Source: Carya illinoinensis
Taxonomy: Eukaryota; Streptophyta; Magnoliopsida; Fagales; Juglandaceae
Direction of reading: 5' to 3'
Assembly (NCBI RefSeq): GCF_018687715.1
Contig: NC_056760.1
Location: forward strand, 7,663,501-7,727,500
Length of the DNA: 64,000 nt
Shown: one piece after another, positions 1-10,212 of the stretch
Layout of the letters: each line of letters begins with the position of its first letter
Numbering within the stretch: position 1 is the first letter of the stretch
Translations under genes and position numbers: made by a program
The notes under the pieces: generated by a model
The model's database searches: none
The model's input: the letters and a program-made list of their open reading frames with translations, nothing else
What the model was told of the DNA's origin: nothing

Positions 1-609
1 AGTGATCTATATTACTCAATGGCTGCATTTAATATTGTGGTGTTCTTGTGTAAAAAAAACTAAGAAATCTCATGATCCAATCCAGTACTAACCATTCCAT
101 ATCAACACGCCCACATGCATTAAGAGGCTTGGCAGCCAGTATATATATATATATATATCTATCTATTATATGGCGGCCTTGAATTCAGAAATATATACAT
201 ATAGATCAAGAGGGCCGTCGGATCAATCAGAACACATACAGAAACATCCAATATTAAATGTCAACCAAGAAATATAGTACTGTTATTTCTTGAGTTTGAT
301 ATATATATACATATATGATACAATTTTGTACCCAAATTGAAAAGAGAGGGTCATACAATTACTGATCATGTGCTCTTCCTCCAGCTATGGAAGAATATCG
401 AGAAATCTCATTAATCTAAAGGGGAACCTTGGATGTAAATCAAAATGAATCCTAAATGAAGGAAACGATGGAGGAATAAACAAATAAAGCCATATGCTAT
501 GTATACGTTTCAACTGTCATATCCCCTGTGATCTAAAGCTCGCCTACATGTGATGGGGAAAATTGTGTTTCAAATAGAGAAATGAAGCCCGGTGATCTTG
601 ATGAAGATA
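1..609. other. Non-coding flank, no gene seen
   Basis: AT-rich DNA downstream of the peptide gene. It contains a short (AT)n run at about 138-158 and another near 300-316. On the minus strand this would be the 3' UTR and downstream region of the peptide gene. I see no protein-coding or RNA gene here. Confidence 0.5.
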
Positions 610-897
610 TTAGTGGCCAATACCGGGGCTTGGGACAGACCGCAGAATCCGATCAGTGCTAATAAGGTGCCGGCCAATGAGCTTTTCATCCACCACCACC
701 GCATGGCCCTTCTTGCTAGGAGTTGAAGCTGGCACCGTACCCTTTGGAAGGGCGCTCAGAATCAAACTGTCCCTCAAAGCAGGGACCGATCTCTTCTCAG
801 TTTGCTTCAAATCCAAGAGTTTCCTGCCTTCTAAACACGAGACAAATGCAGCAAAGACAACCAAGGAAAAGAGGATCATAGCGCTTAACCGAGCCAT
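610..897 (-). CDS. Small secreted signalling peptide precursor, PIP/IDA-like (95 aa)
   Basis: Single-exon 95-aa precursor. Residues 1-24 form a signal peptide with a hydrophobic core (MILFSLVVFAAFVS). A variable linker follows, then two short conserved blocks: LPKGTVPASTPSKKGHA at about 50-66, which resembles the LPKG...PPSxPSK core of IDA/IDL peptides, and the terminal LRSVPSPGIGH at 85-95, which resembles the SGPSxxGxGH C-terminus of PIP and PIP-like peptides. Known family members are processed in the apoplast and perceived by HAESA/RLK7-type receptor kinases in immunity, abscission or root development. Assignment to this superfamily is inference from the motifs. The frame is open upstream to 1071, but 897 was chosen as start because it opens the signal peptide and a TATA box lies at 1029-1036, which makes an upstream start unlikely. 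The second motif reads SVPS rather than SGPS. Confidence 0.72.
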   Translation of the reverse strand: MARLSAMILFSLVVFAAFVSCLEGRKLLDLKQTEKRSVPALRDSLILSALPKGTVPASTPSKKGHAVVVDEKLIGRHLISTDRILRSVPSPGIGH

Positions 898-1028
898 AGA
901 ATTGTAGATAACAATTAAGAGAGGTAGATCAGAGGAAGAGGAAGAGAGAAATGAGTAATTCTGGGTTTTATTGTGAGGAAAGAACGCAAGGCAAAGGTTT
1001 ATGGAGAGGTTTGTTGGGGACGCCTTTG

Positions 1029-1036
1029 TATATATA
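1029..1036 (-). promoter_or_regulatory. TATA box of the secreted peptide gene
   Basis: TATATATA on the minus strand about 132 bp upstream of the chosen ATG at 897. This predicts a 5' UTR of roughly 100 nt that is rich in CT and ends just before the start codon. Confidence 0.5.
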
Positions 1037-2111
1037 GGGTAACTGGGCAGAAATAAAGTGTTTAATTTCATGCGGTACCGCGTGAGTCAGTGACGGCTAG
1101 AAAGAGAGAGCGTGGGGATCAAGTTATGGGTGGTGGCCAAGTCAAAGTGAAGATTTTGAAATTTGAGGGCAGTTGGATTGGCATTAGCATAGTGTCTTTG
1201 ATCAGCTTTCAGGTTTCCAAACACTACAAAGAATGTGGAATCGCCGCGTGGAGGGCTGCGTTAGGTGAGAATGAGCTAAGCCGTCTGCCACTGTTTCTTC
1301 TTTCCCGGCAATTTCACGCACCGTCAAACATGTCAATATCCCAATATTAATTGTGACCTTAATTTCCACTCGGCTTTATAAGTTTATATATAACTAGCTG
1401 CAGCGCGAGGCAGAATTATAGATATATCCCATGATAAACGAGATCGCCAGCTACTTAAGTCCTAAACTGAAGTGTGATCAATAAAAGCAGATTCCTAAAT
1501 GGTCCTACTTTGAACACCTAATCTGCCAACATTTTGTTAGTGAAGAGATGAAATGTAAATTAGTAATCAACATTTAATTTATAGCATTTCTTGCTCACGT
1601 AGGATTGGTTTATTGTATACATCTAATCCCATTGGGAAATCATATGGCCAACGTAGGACCCATGTTTGGAACAAAGATTTGAGATGTCACATAGAACAGC
1701 AAGTTATCTCAATAGTCTATATAAACACGGGGAAACAAGACCGACCAAAGTGGTCCAATAATATAGCGAGTAATTTAATCTGATACCTAATTCCGGCAAA
1801 AGTTGAGTGTGAAATTTGATCTCCGGAGCCAACCTCAGCTAGCTAGCCATAGCTTTTGAAGCCGAATCTCCGAGCCAGTGGTCGGCAACTTGCATGAGTC
1901 GCAAAATAAAGTCAAAACCGTGAAGCCGAAGTATCTGATCCGAATGGTCCCGCGGCCCCATGTTGCTCACAATGGCAAAGATCTGGGTCAAGACTTGAAT
2001 TAAGCTTTTGATTTTAAGTAAATTCGGGAATCATCACCTTTTAAAACAGTGTCATGCATGCTCACAGTCACGTGGCATTGTTTTCAGCGTTTTTTGCGTT
2101 AAAATATAGAA

Positions 2112-2277
2112 AAAATCTAGTTACAAGTATAATTACGTATTAATATGTGTATAAATCTAATGTGATTGGTTAAAAAATATATTTTATTAAAAATAGTGTT
2201 AATTTAAATTTTGAATATAAAGAAATCAGTATTGATGCGCAGATTAGTACGCGACTTTATTTGTATGTAGCAAAATT
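2112..2277 (+). repeat. Dispersed small inverted-repeat element, family B copy 1
   Basis: About 165 bp whose ends are imperfect inverted repeats: the left arm carries a short TTAATATGTGTA-like block and the right arm the complement GCAGATTAGTACGCGAC. The centre has GTGATTGGTTAAAAAA. Closely related sequences occur at 7545-7708 (inverted), 27936-28094 and 47140-47297. This pattern fits a MITE. No coding capacity is seen. Confidence 0.55.
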
Positions 2278-3186
2278 TATAAATAAATAAAAGGAGAAAA
2301 AAAAAAGAAAAAAAGAAAAAAAAAAAGCAGGTCCATCTCATGGCCGCAGTTAGGTTCTGCTAGTTTGTCCGCTTTTTATGGCCTTTTTTGGTTAATCTTT
2401 TACGTAGCCCCTTCTCCCATTATGCCTATACACCTTTTTGCTTGCTGGTGTGTCTATTGTTCTGTTGATGATTAAATATGTCATTGCTCTGAGGAAAGTC
2501 CTTGCTATATACTAGAATTAATCAAAGCACTTTGTAGAACCAGATTTATTTTTTGAAGGGCTCCCCACCTACGTACCTTGATTTTCCTACCAACTGTACG
2601 TCTCATTTTTTTGTTTATTACAGTAGTACTCTCTTGTATTCTGGGCAAACTCAATAAATGCATTGTGATTCCTCGTCGTATCATGACTAATATATGCACT
2701 TGCGGACTTGCAGTGCATTATGAGCAGTATGACTCTTGCTTATCCATACGAGAAAAAAACGCAGACAGTACATATTGAAATTCTCCATCTTGGTTTCTTT
2801 TTCTTTCGCAAGCTTTGGATGTTTTGTTCCTTTTTAATTGGGGATGAGTTTGTGACTTTTTCTTTGATTTCGCTTTTCGGGCAAGTGCTTTTTGTTTTAT
2901 ATTGCATGACAAAGTGATATCCACAAAATTAACCATTGCTTTGCAGAAAAACCGTACCCTTGGCTTTTCGGCCAAGACACAGCCTCAGGACAATAATCCA
3001 GCCATTAAAAAAAAAAAAAAAAGCATCTTTAAGAGGCGGAAGTTGGTGAAAATTTGAATTATTTATATAAAAAAAATCTATATTAAATTAGATAAATCTA
3101 AAATATTTTAAACTTTTACTATAATGATTAGCTAAATATAAAAGACTACTTTTATTCATAAAAAATTAAAATATTACTTTCTCACT

Positions 3187-3272
3187 CTTATACTTTCATT
3201 TCACTAATTAAAATATTCTATACTTTCATTTCACTAATTAAATATTTAAATATTCTGCACTTTCATTTCAAA
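3187..3272 (+). repeat. Short tandem repeat, ~38-46 bp unit
   Basis: Three successive copies of a unit containing ACTTTCATTTCA followed by ATTAAAxATTC, with drift in the third. It lies in AT-rich DNA with no coding signal. Confidence 0.5.
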
Positions 3273-6200
3273 TGATTAAATGACGTTTGAAAATATATTT
3301 TTTTAATATTAATTTAATTATAATGTAATTATTAATAATATTAAATTAGTAGAATTGTAAAATGTGATGAAAATAATTTTTTTAAAAAAATATTAATTTA
3401 ATAATATTTTATTATTATATAAAGAAGGAATGACTAATCCAATGTAGTGATTCCATTTAGATGGAATAGATAAATGTAAAGAAGTGTTGATATTAATTAA
3501 ATTTAAAGATAAATTTAACCAAACCAATGAAAATGCTTTAATAAAATAGTATCGGTCGTTTCTTTTAAAGGCAAACGAGGAGCAGAAAGAATTTTTCTTT
3601 TCTCAGAGTTCTATTTCGTTTCACAAAGTCCTTAACCTTGTTGCAAAAGACATTCAACGAATCAATAGAAAGTCTAACGCAGATGTTAAATATTGGATTA
3701 AAAATATTGAGCAGCCTGCTGGTGCTTGGCATGTAGTCACCCAAATGCTGCCGTACTAAACCAGCTAATCCTCGGATTACTGTCTACACAATTAACTAAT
3801 AAGCAATATCCTTGACGTGCTCTTAACTTTTGGATTTCATGACTGCCAATGCCAATGGGCTCGGCAATGTGACTTTAAAATCCCTAATAATGATCACATT
3901 TAGGTATCTGATTATGATAGAATAGATGTCATTGACCCTTTTGACATTGTTGAATACATTGAATCTTTTCCTTCCTTATACCATGTAATTAGCACCATTA
4001 ATTAATTGTCTTAAAACGATCTGTTTGACTATTGCAGCTAGCAGATGAGATCATGCATGATATGAATCTTAAGTGGGATTTCCAGATTGAGGAATCCCCT
4101 TAGATTTTCCTAACAACTATAGGAAAATCTAATGAAATCCTAATAAGATATATTCCGAGACTTGTTTACGACAAGTTTGCTATGTACTTAAGGTTTTATA
4201 ATTCATCTGATTTTGTCACGTCCGTTCTTAGATAATTAACTAGCATATTGATTTTGTTTCGGACTGTGATTCATGAGTCACATGAATATATATGGGGTTA
4301 GCACGACAAAATTAATATGAAATTCTTCCAGGCTGGTTGGGGAGGAAAACAAGCAACCTTTTGTTCAACGCCTCCCATATTTCTTTTTTTCAAGCCGGCG
4401 AGAATATTAGACAAAACATATAGCCTGATCATCAGCTTAATTAGCTGGCGTATAAATAAACAAGTAAATAAATAAGAGAAGAAAAGACCAATATTAAAGA
4501 AGTCTAAGAGGGATCGATGAAGCTTACAACCATGCAAGCTTTTAGAGAGCCATGAACTCTCTCGTCTGCACTATTGCTCCAGGAATCATCACCCGCAGGC
4601 AGCAGCAGCCTAGTACCAACTTAAGTTGAAAAGGAACAAAAACAAACTGACAAAGATGTCAACAACATCATTAAAGCCAAAAGGTCAACCAGACTTGTCA
4701 TAACTGGGATTATATTTTTATTTTATCAACAACATCCTTCGCAAAAGGCTAGGTTTAACATGATGCTTAATTTAAACGAACAGTAACTTTTTTTTAAAAT
4801 TTTTTATAATGGTATAAATAACTGGCCATGTATGCTTGGAATATATTTATATGATGTAACTCTATTGTTAAAAGAAAATTGAATCAACCTGGAGTGCTAA
4901 AATATCGATTAAATAATTAATTTTTTTTATATATTTAAAATATTGAAGATACTTGATAAGTTGATATTACCTTTAGAAGTTATATGATGAAAGTGTGGAT
5001 TATCATTTATTTATTTATTTATTTTTACCATCCCTCAACTTTGCAGACATTAAAAAATTCAGTAAAGGAGAACTCATTGCTAGATCTTTTCAATTGGGTT
5101 CTCGACTATTATATCTTCCGTCCCATGCTGAGCATTTGATATTGTCACGAATCTTGATTACAATCGGCCTGTTTATGTTATTTGGGAAGTAACACCGTGT
5201 GGTATTTTATGTCCAAGTATGAAGAAAGTCAGCAACAACTCTCAAACGAGGACTCATCAAGGGGACAACGTCACAATTTAAATATTATTTTTATCCGTAG
5301 AGATAACAAAGATTATTTTGTATGATTATAGTGGTCTCGATAAGTGCCGCTGATCGTGGAGTCGTATTGGGCCTCCTCTTTCTTTCTTTCGGGGCATACT
5401 CCCCGGCAGTGACCTTTTGGTAGGTGTTCGTAGGACCCCCCGGTTCAACATCTCGATTGATTTTGCATCCCTTTAAGAGTTTGATGCATCGATCCTACCA
5501 TTAGGGGGTAGTCTCTAGATTTAATGAAATATATATATATGAAGTAAAACCTATAATATTTATAATTATCTGAATAAATTTATGAGACTGTTATATTAAA
5601 TACTAAATAAATATTATAGAATGCACTTACGATATCTATTTTTCTCAAATCCGACGTCCAGTAATTTAATTACATGGGAGGGATCGGACACTGCAGCAGC
5701 AAGGCAAGTCTCCACTCAATGAACAAAATGGGAAAATTATAGCATGTCTTGCACGAGCTCATGTGGAATCATATCCCACATTCCCACCTGATTTGCATTG
5801 GCAATATTGTAATTTGCAGATATGGAACAAGAAAATATAAATGGAGCCACGAGAATCACGTATATCGACGACCATTTTGTAGCATGTCCTAACAGGATTA
5901 AAGATACGAAAGCCGTCGTTAATGTTGACTTACATGTTTGCAAAAAGAAAAACACAGAAATTGGCAACACGATGTGGAAAAGTGAACCCACGTGCAGGAG
6001 AGAAGTTGCAGTAGTACTACTATTGAATCGTGTGGGGGTGTCGGCAATAATGGGTATAATAAAGAAGAATGTCTACAAAAGGCCATTGAATTTGTTCATC
6101 TTTGTCTACTGTTCAGGTGTCCGCCTTCCAACAACCATCATCCATTGCCATGGCCGAAAGTAGTGATTACCGATTACGATCAGGATGGGATTCGAAATTG

Positions 6201-7261
6201 GGTAAGGAAATATGAATGATTCAAATGGCCGGCAAGTTAAATTATGCGGTCCACGATAATTTTAAATCGGACACTTGCAAGAGAAATAAAAATAAAATGC
6301 GTATAATGCAATGGTTAGAACAAGATGACTTGGTGCATGCATACACCTAAAGTGCGGGTCATAAAGAAGGAAATTTTTGAAATGGAAAAGTTTTCTTGTG
6401 CTGGTGTAGACACACGTGCATAGGAGAGGGAAAGATCAAGGAGATTCTCAGCTCTTCTAGGTATAGTCAAATTTGTGGACAAATTCACGGACACTTCTGA
6501 CGTGGCAATTGTTTTATATTAAAAAAAAAAATTAGAGAAAGAACAAGCAGAGGATGAAATCCCCATTTCAGCCCAGTCTCCCCATTTTCGTCACCCATTT
6601 TCTCATCCCATTTTATGGATCTCTTACGTCTCTCTTATTTCTTCAGATCTCACTCCAAATGGTGTACACTGTAATTGCTTGGTAGTGTAGGAGATATGGT
6701 AAACATTACAGAATCGAAAATTTTGGAAAATCCCATTTTCTTCAAGTCTGAAAAAAAAAAAAAAAAAAAATCTGTAATCTCAAGTCTGAAGATATGGTAA
6801 ACATCGATCTCTAATCTCAAGTCTGAAGAAAATATCAGAAAAATATCACCCTTTTCCGGCCTTTCAGAAGATGGCTCCAAAACAAACTTCCCACCCAAAC
6901 TTCCACCCAAATAAAACATTACGGGCATCTAACTAGCCTCCTGCAATGGCTCTTGAAAATAGTTGAAATCCTGTAGTTTCATAAAGAATCCAGAAACAAT
7001 CTCTTTCACGCTCAAAAATGGTGTAGAATATTGCTCTTCATACCCAATTATTATTATTACTATTTTTCGTATTTCAGCAATTGAGGGTTAACTTTCTGGA
7101 CTGGAACGGTGGAGGACTTTTTACCCAAAAGGTCCTATGAGACCAACAATACAACAAGAAGCTACATGACAACCCAACGAATCATGTGTTGCTACCTGCG
7201 CGCCCACACTATCTTACAAATCTCCGACTATTCTTGAACTTTTCAAATTGCACAAACATGA

Positions 7262-7399
7262 ATGAAGCTGCTACCTTGGGTGGCTTTGGTTTTCCTCATC
7301 CTTGCCACCGAAGCTCAGGATATGGTGGTATCTTCCCTTTCCTTTGCCAATCCATGTCAACGACTCCGAGGACATGATCGTATACAACTCTCTCTGTGA
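7262..7399 (+). other. 45-codon open frame with signal-peptide-like start, probably a remnant
   Basis: Starting at ATG 7262 the frame reads MKLLPWVALVFLILATEAQ, which looks like a secretory signal peptide with a small-residue cleavage site. It then continues for only 26 more residues (one Cys) before TGA at 7397-7399. It is too short to match a family I know and shows no conserved mature-peptide motif. It could be the 5' relic of a secreted-protein gene, a tiny secreted peptide, or chance. The opposite strand is also open over part of this region. Confidence 0.2.
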
Positions 7400-7544
7400 T
7401 GCCATCAGGTTTGAATGGTCTTCCTTACATTTGAGGTCGACAACATTGCAAAGCTGAAAAGCTCATTCCTATCAGCACTTTGTTCCCTGCCCATTTCGAA
7501 ACCCAGCCCTTCTCCTCATGTCAAGATGCACCGTTTTATTAAAG

Positions 7545-7708
7545 AGTTTTGCTACATGCAGTCGCGTATTAATCTGTGTATCAATACTGATTTATTCATA
7601 TTTAAAATTTAAATTAACATTATTTTAAATATAATCTACTTTTTGACCAATCACATCACATTAGTACACAGATTAATATACAATTATACTTGCAACTATA
7701 TTTTTCCT
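7545..7708 (-). repeat. Dispersed small inverted-repeat element, family B copy 2
   Basis: Inverted copy of the element at 2112-2277. It includes the CGCGTATTAATCTGTGTA arm, the central block TTTGACCAATCACATCACA and the opposite arm with TACACAGATTAATATACA. The two arms are imperfect inverted repeats of each other. Confidence 0.6.
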
Positions 7709-8924
7709 TTATTAAACACCTGCCATATCATCAATTCGTGCACAATGGGTGCATCAAATTGACTGGATTTTGAGTTTTCAGTGAAACAATGTGAACAAGC
7801 GTTCGTGGCCTCATGGATAGGGTAATTAATTTCCTTTAGACATACGTATGCCAAAAGAAGTTGGTCTTTTGCAACGAATTCTAGGTTTGTACCATCGATC
7901 ATTGAGGAATAAGCAAAAGAAATTAAAGATATGTTTGTGTACGAAACAGTGCTAGCTTTACGTTTACAGGAAGACAATGATGCCAAGAAAAAAAAATCAC
8001 AAAGATGGCCTAGCGATCGATTCCCTCCTCCTCTAAAGATTCACATCTCAAATGCATTAAGAGGCTTTCTCCTTCAAGAAGTGTCTTACACCTATTCTGT
8101 AGAGTTTGTGGAGCCTTATTTATTTATATGACATCTGATTTGATGACCTGACCCGATAATGATTCGTCACAATTTTTTAATAGAATTTAAATGAGGCTTA
8201 ACTGATAGGCACAAGTCAAAGTAAATATAGAGACGCCTCGTGAGGGATAAAAAGTTCACTTAATATTTGCGCGACAGGTCACTTGAGCAAAGTTCTAGCA
8301 GAGAGTTTGCCCAACACTCACTTGACATGTTACTCAAGTAAACATCAACTAGAGAGTTCCAAAAAGAAAAAATTAGAGAGTTCGATCAAAACTCACTTAA
8401 CACCTCGCTCGAACAAATAATGCGATAATTGAAAATTTGAGATTTGTATTGTATAACCCTTTATATATATGTTTATTATGAACAACATGACCATTCTGAA
8501 CATTATAATTTCATCTTATATTATATCTTAACATTGCCCAAGAGAATAAAATCTTATACAATCACATGAATGTAAATACGTTGCCAAATCATACACATTT
8601 TTATATTGTCGGGTTGATTTTTTGTTCTATTTTACTCTTCTATGGTCGTTTTCACAACATCTCTCCTTCATGAACAGGCGATCATTCGAGGCATAAGATA
8701 CAGATCATAAATGCTTCGATCTTCTAATTTTACAAGGACTTTTAAATTTAGCAGAAAGTTCCGGGCTTGTAATGCAAACGGATAACATATATTCAAGTAT
8801 TATTACTTCCAAGTTCCAACTATGCTGGCTCCTTGCGGAAGCCCATTAACCCAAAAGAAACAGGCTCTGATTCTCAAAAGCCCCATTATTAAGACCACAA
8901 GTTATTTGTCCTAGGATTGATTTG

Positions 8925-9245
8925 AATAGTAAATTAAGATAAAATAAGTTGAAATAATTTATAAATATGAGTAAGATCTTGAGTTGAGATAAGATAAGTT
9001 AAAAATAGTTTGAGTTAAAATTTTTTATGGGATTTTAAGAAATGATAAAAAAAAAAAATTTGAATAAAAATATGATAAAATTAAACTATTATTAGAATAT
9101 AATTTTTTAATATAATTTTTGTTTTGAAATTTGAAAATTTTGAATTATTCCAAATTGAAAGAAAAAGTTGAATTTTTGTTTTAATATTTAAAATAAATAA
9201 CTTTTAGCTAAAGTTCAATTCAATATAGCTTTGATTATACGTGGG
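8925..9245 (+). repeat. Dispersed AT-rich element, family A copy
   Basis: Copy of a recurring AT-rich sequence. In order it has GAGATAAGATAAG-type blocks, an AAATATTATTAGAATAT-like core, a TTTTGAAATTTGAAAA block and a closing GAGATGAG-like part. Related copies in this window are at 9440-9690, 10685-10885, 23926-26570 (interrupted), 52733-52935, 55905-56060 and 59110-59325. Terminal inverted similarity in the best copy suggests a MITE family. Confidence 0.5.
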
Positions 9246-9439
9246 AAATATAATTCTTAGGATGATTGGATTCTACAAAACAAGACCGTAATTGGAAAGG
9301 TACATTTTTAAAAATTTGATAATTAAAAAAAAAATGATCAATAGATCTGAAAAATATGACAATTGAAAAGGGGATAAAACATAATGTTTTATTATTATAG
9401 AGAGTTAGATGCCTAATCTAAGATGGGTTAAGTTTTTTT

Positions 9440-9690
9440 AATAGAGTAGCTAAAATATTAAAAAAGTGACAAAATATTGGATAGTGAGTAGAGATGAGAT
9501 AAACTGAAATGAAAGTTGAATAAAATATTGTTAGAATATCATTTCTAATATTATTTTTATTTTGAGATTTTAAAAAGTTGAATTTTTTATTATATTTTGT
9601 TTAAAAATTTGAAAAATTTATAATGATTAGATTAGATGAAATGAGAAAAATGAGTTGAGTTGTTTTCTCAATCCAAACAAAACTTAAAAC
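9440..9690 (+). repeat. Dispersed AT-rich element, family A copy
   Basis: Shows GAGATGAGATAAACTGA, then GAATAAAATATTGTTAGAA, then TTTTGAGATTTTAAAAAG, and ends with AATCCAAACAAAAC. This is the same order of blocks as the other family A copies. Non-coding. Confidence 0.55.
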
Positions 9691-9869
9691 TTTGCCTAAC
9701 CCAATGGTAGTGCTTAACATAGCTTACAATCAAAATGAGGACTGGAGTGAAACCAAAGACTCAGATGGTGTGATATAGTACGTGTGAGACGTGAAAAGCT
9801 AGAGCAACTTAATTTTGAATCTTACAAAAAGATATGTCCTATACAATATATATCCACCTGTCTATTATG

Positions 9870-10065
9870 AAAAATTTTATATATCATATTACCATCTCAA
9901 TTTCATTCTATTAAATATGATGTGACACATTTATTCCTATTGAATAATTATTTATAGCATGTTTCTTTTTCATCAAATGATAATAAATGAGTCATGTCTT
10001 ACTTAATAGGATAAAAATAAGATGAGAGTGTGATATATAATATTACTCATCTATTATATATATAA
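9870..10065. repeat. Small inverted-repeat element (family D)
   Basis: The left arm has TATATCATATTACCATCTCA and the right arm has TGAGAGTGTGATATATAATA, which are imperfect inverted repeats about 170 bp apart. This is a MITE-like foldback between the ZIP gene and the upstream repeats. A weaker relative with AAGTAAGATGTAG... lies at about 11795-11945 in ZIP intron 1. Confidence 0.5.
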
Positions 10066-10130
10066 CCTGTAAATGGATCCAACAGTTATAAAGGATCCCA
10101 TTATTACAATTGGCATTAAAAACATAAAAC

Positions 10131-10183
10131 AAAACAAAACCAGAAAGGAAATATAAGGATATCTTCCTTTCTGGTTTTGTTTT
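10131..10183 (-). promoter_or_regulatory. Perfect 20-bp inverted repeat in the ZIP 3' UTR region
   Basis: Arms 10131-10150 and 10164-10183 are exact reverse complements over 20 bp, separated by a 13-nt loop. The structure begins 30 bp past the ZIP stop codon, so it should be transcribed in the 3' UTR and fold into a strong hairpin. Whether it marks a 3' end, controls stability or is a tiny foldback element cannot be told from sequence. Confidence 0.6.
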
Positions 10184-10212
10184 AGATTTATATAAAGTGG
10201 AAAAAGAAAATG

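Larger units (their letters stand above)
1098..9869. other. Long gene-poor region with dispersed repeats
   Basis: Nearly 9 kb without a convincing gene. It holds AT-rich small-element copies (listed separately), a purine run at 2290-2325, and poly-A/T tracts. A moderately GC-rich block at about 1800-2000 is open on the minus strand for about 57 codons but lacks a start or any recognisable domain. A GC-richer non-coding block at about 5330-5520 (with GGGGCATACTCCCC) is also unexplained. Short open frames here show no family features and are not annotated as genes. Confidence 0.45.

Noticed and set aside
1800..2030. Minus-strand open stretch of about 57 codons with protein-like composition
   Set aside because: No start codon at a sensible position, no splice context and no motif I recognise; too short to call.
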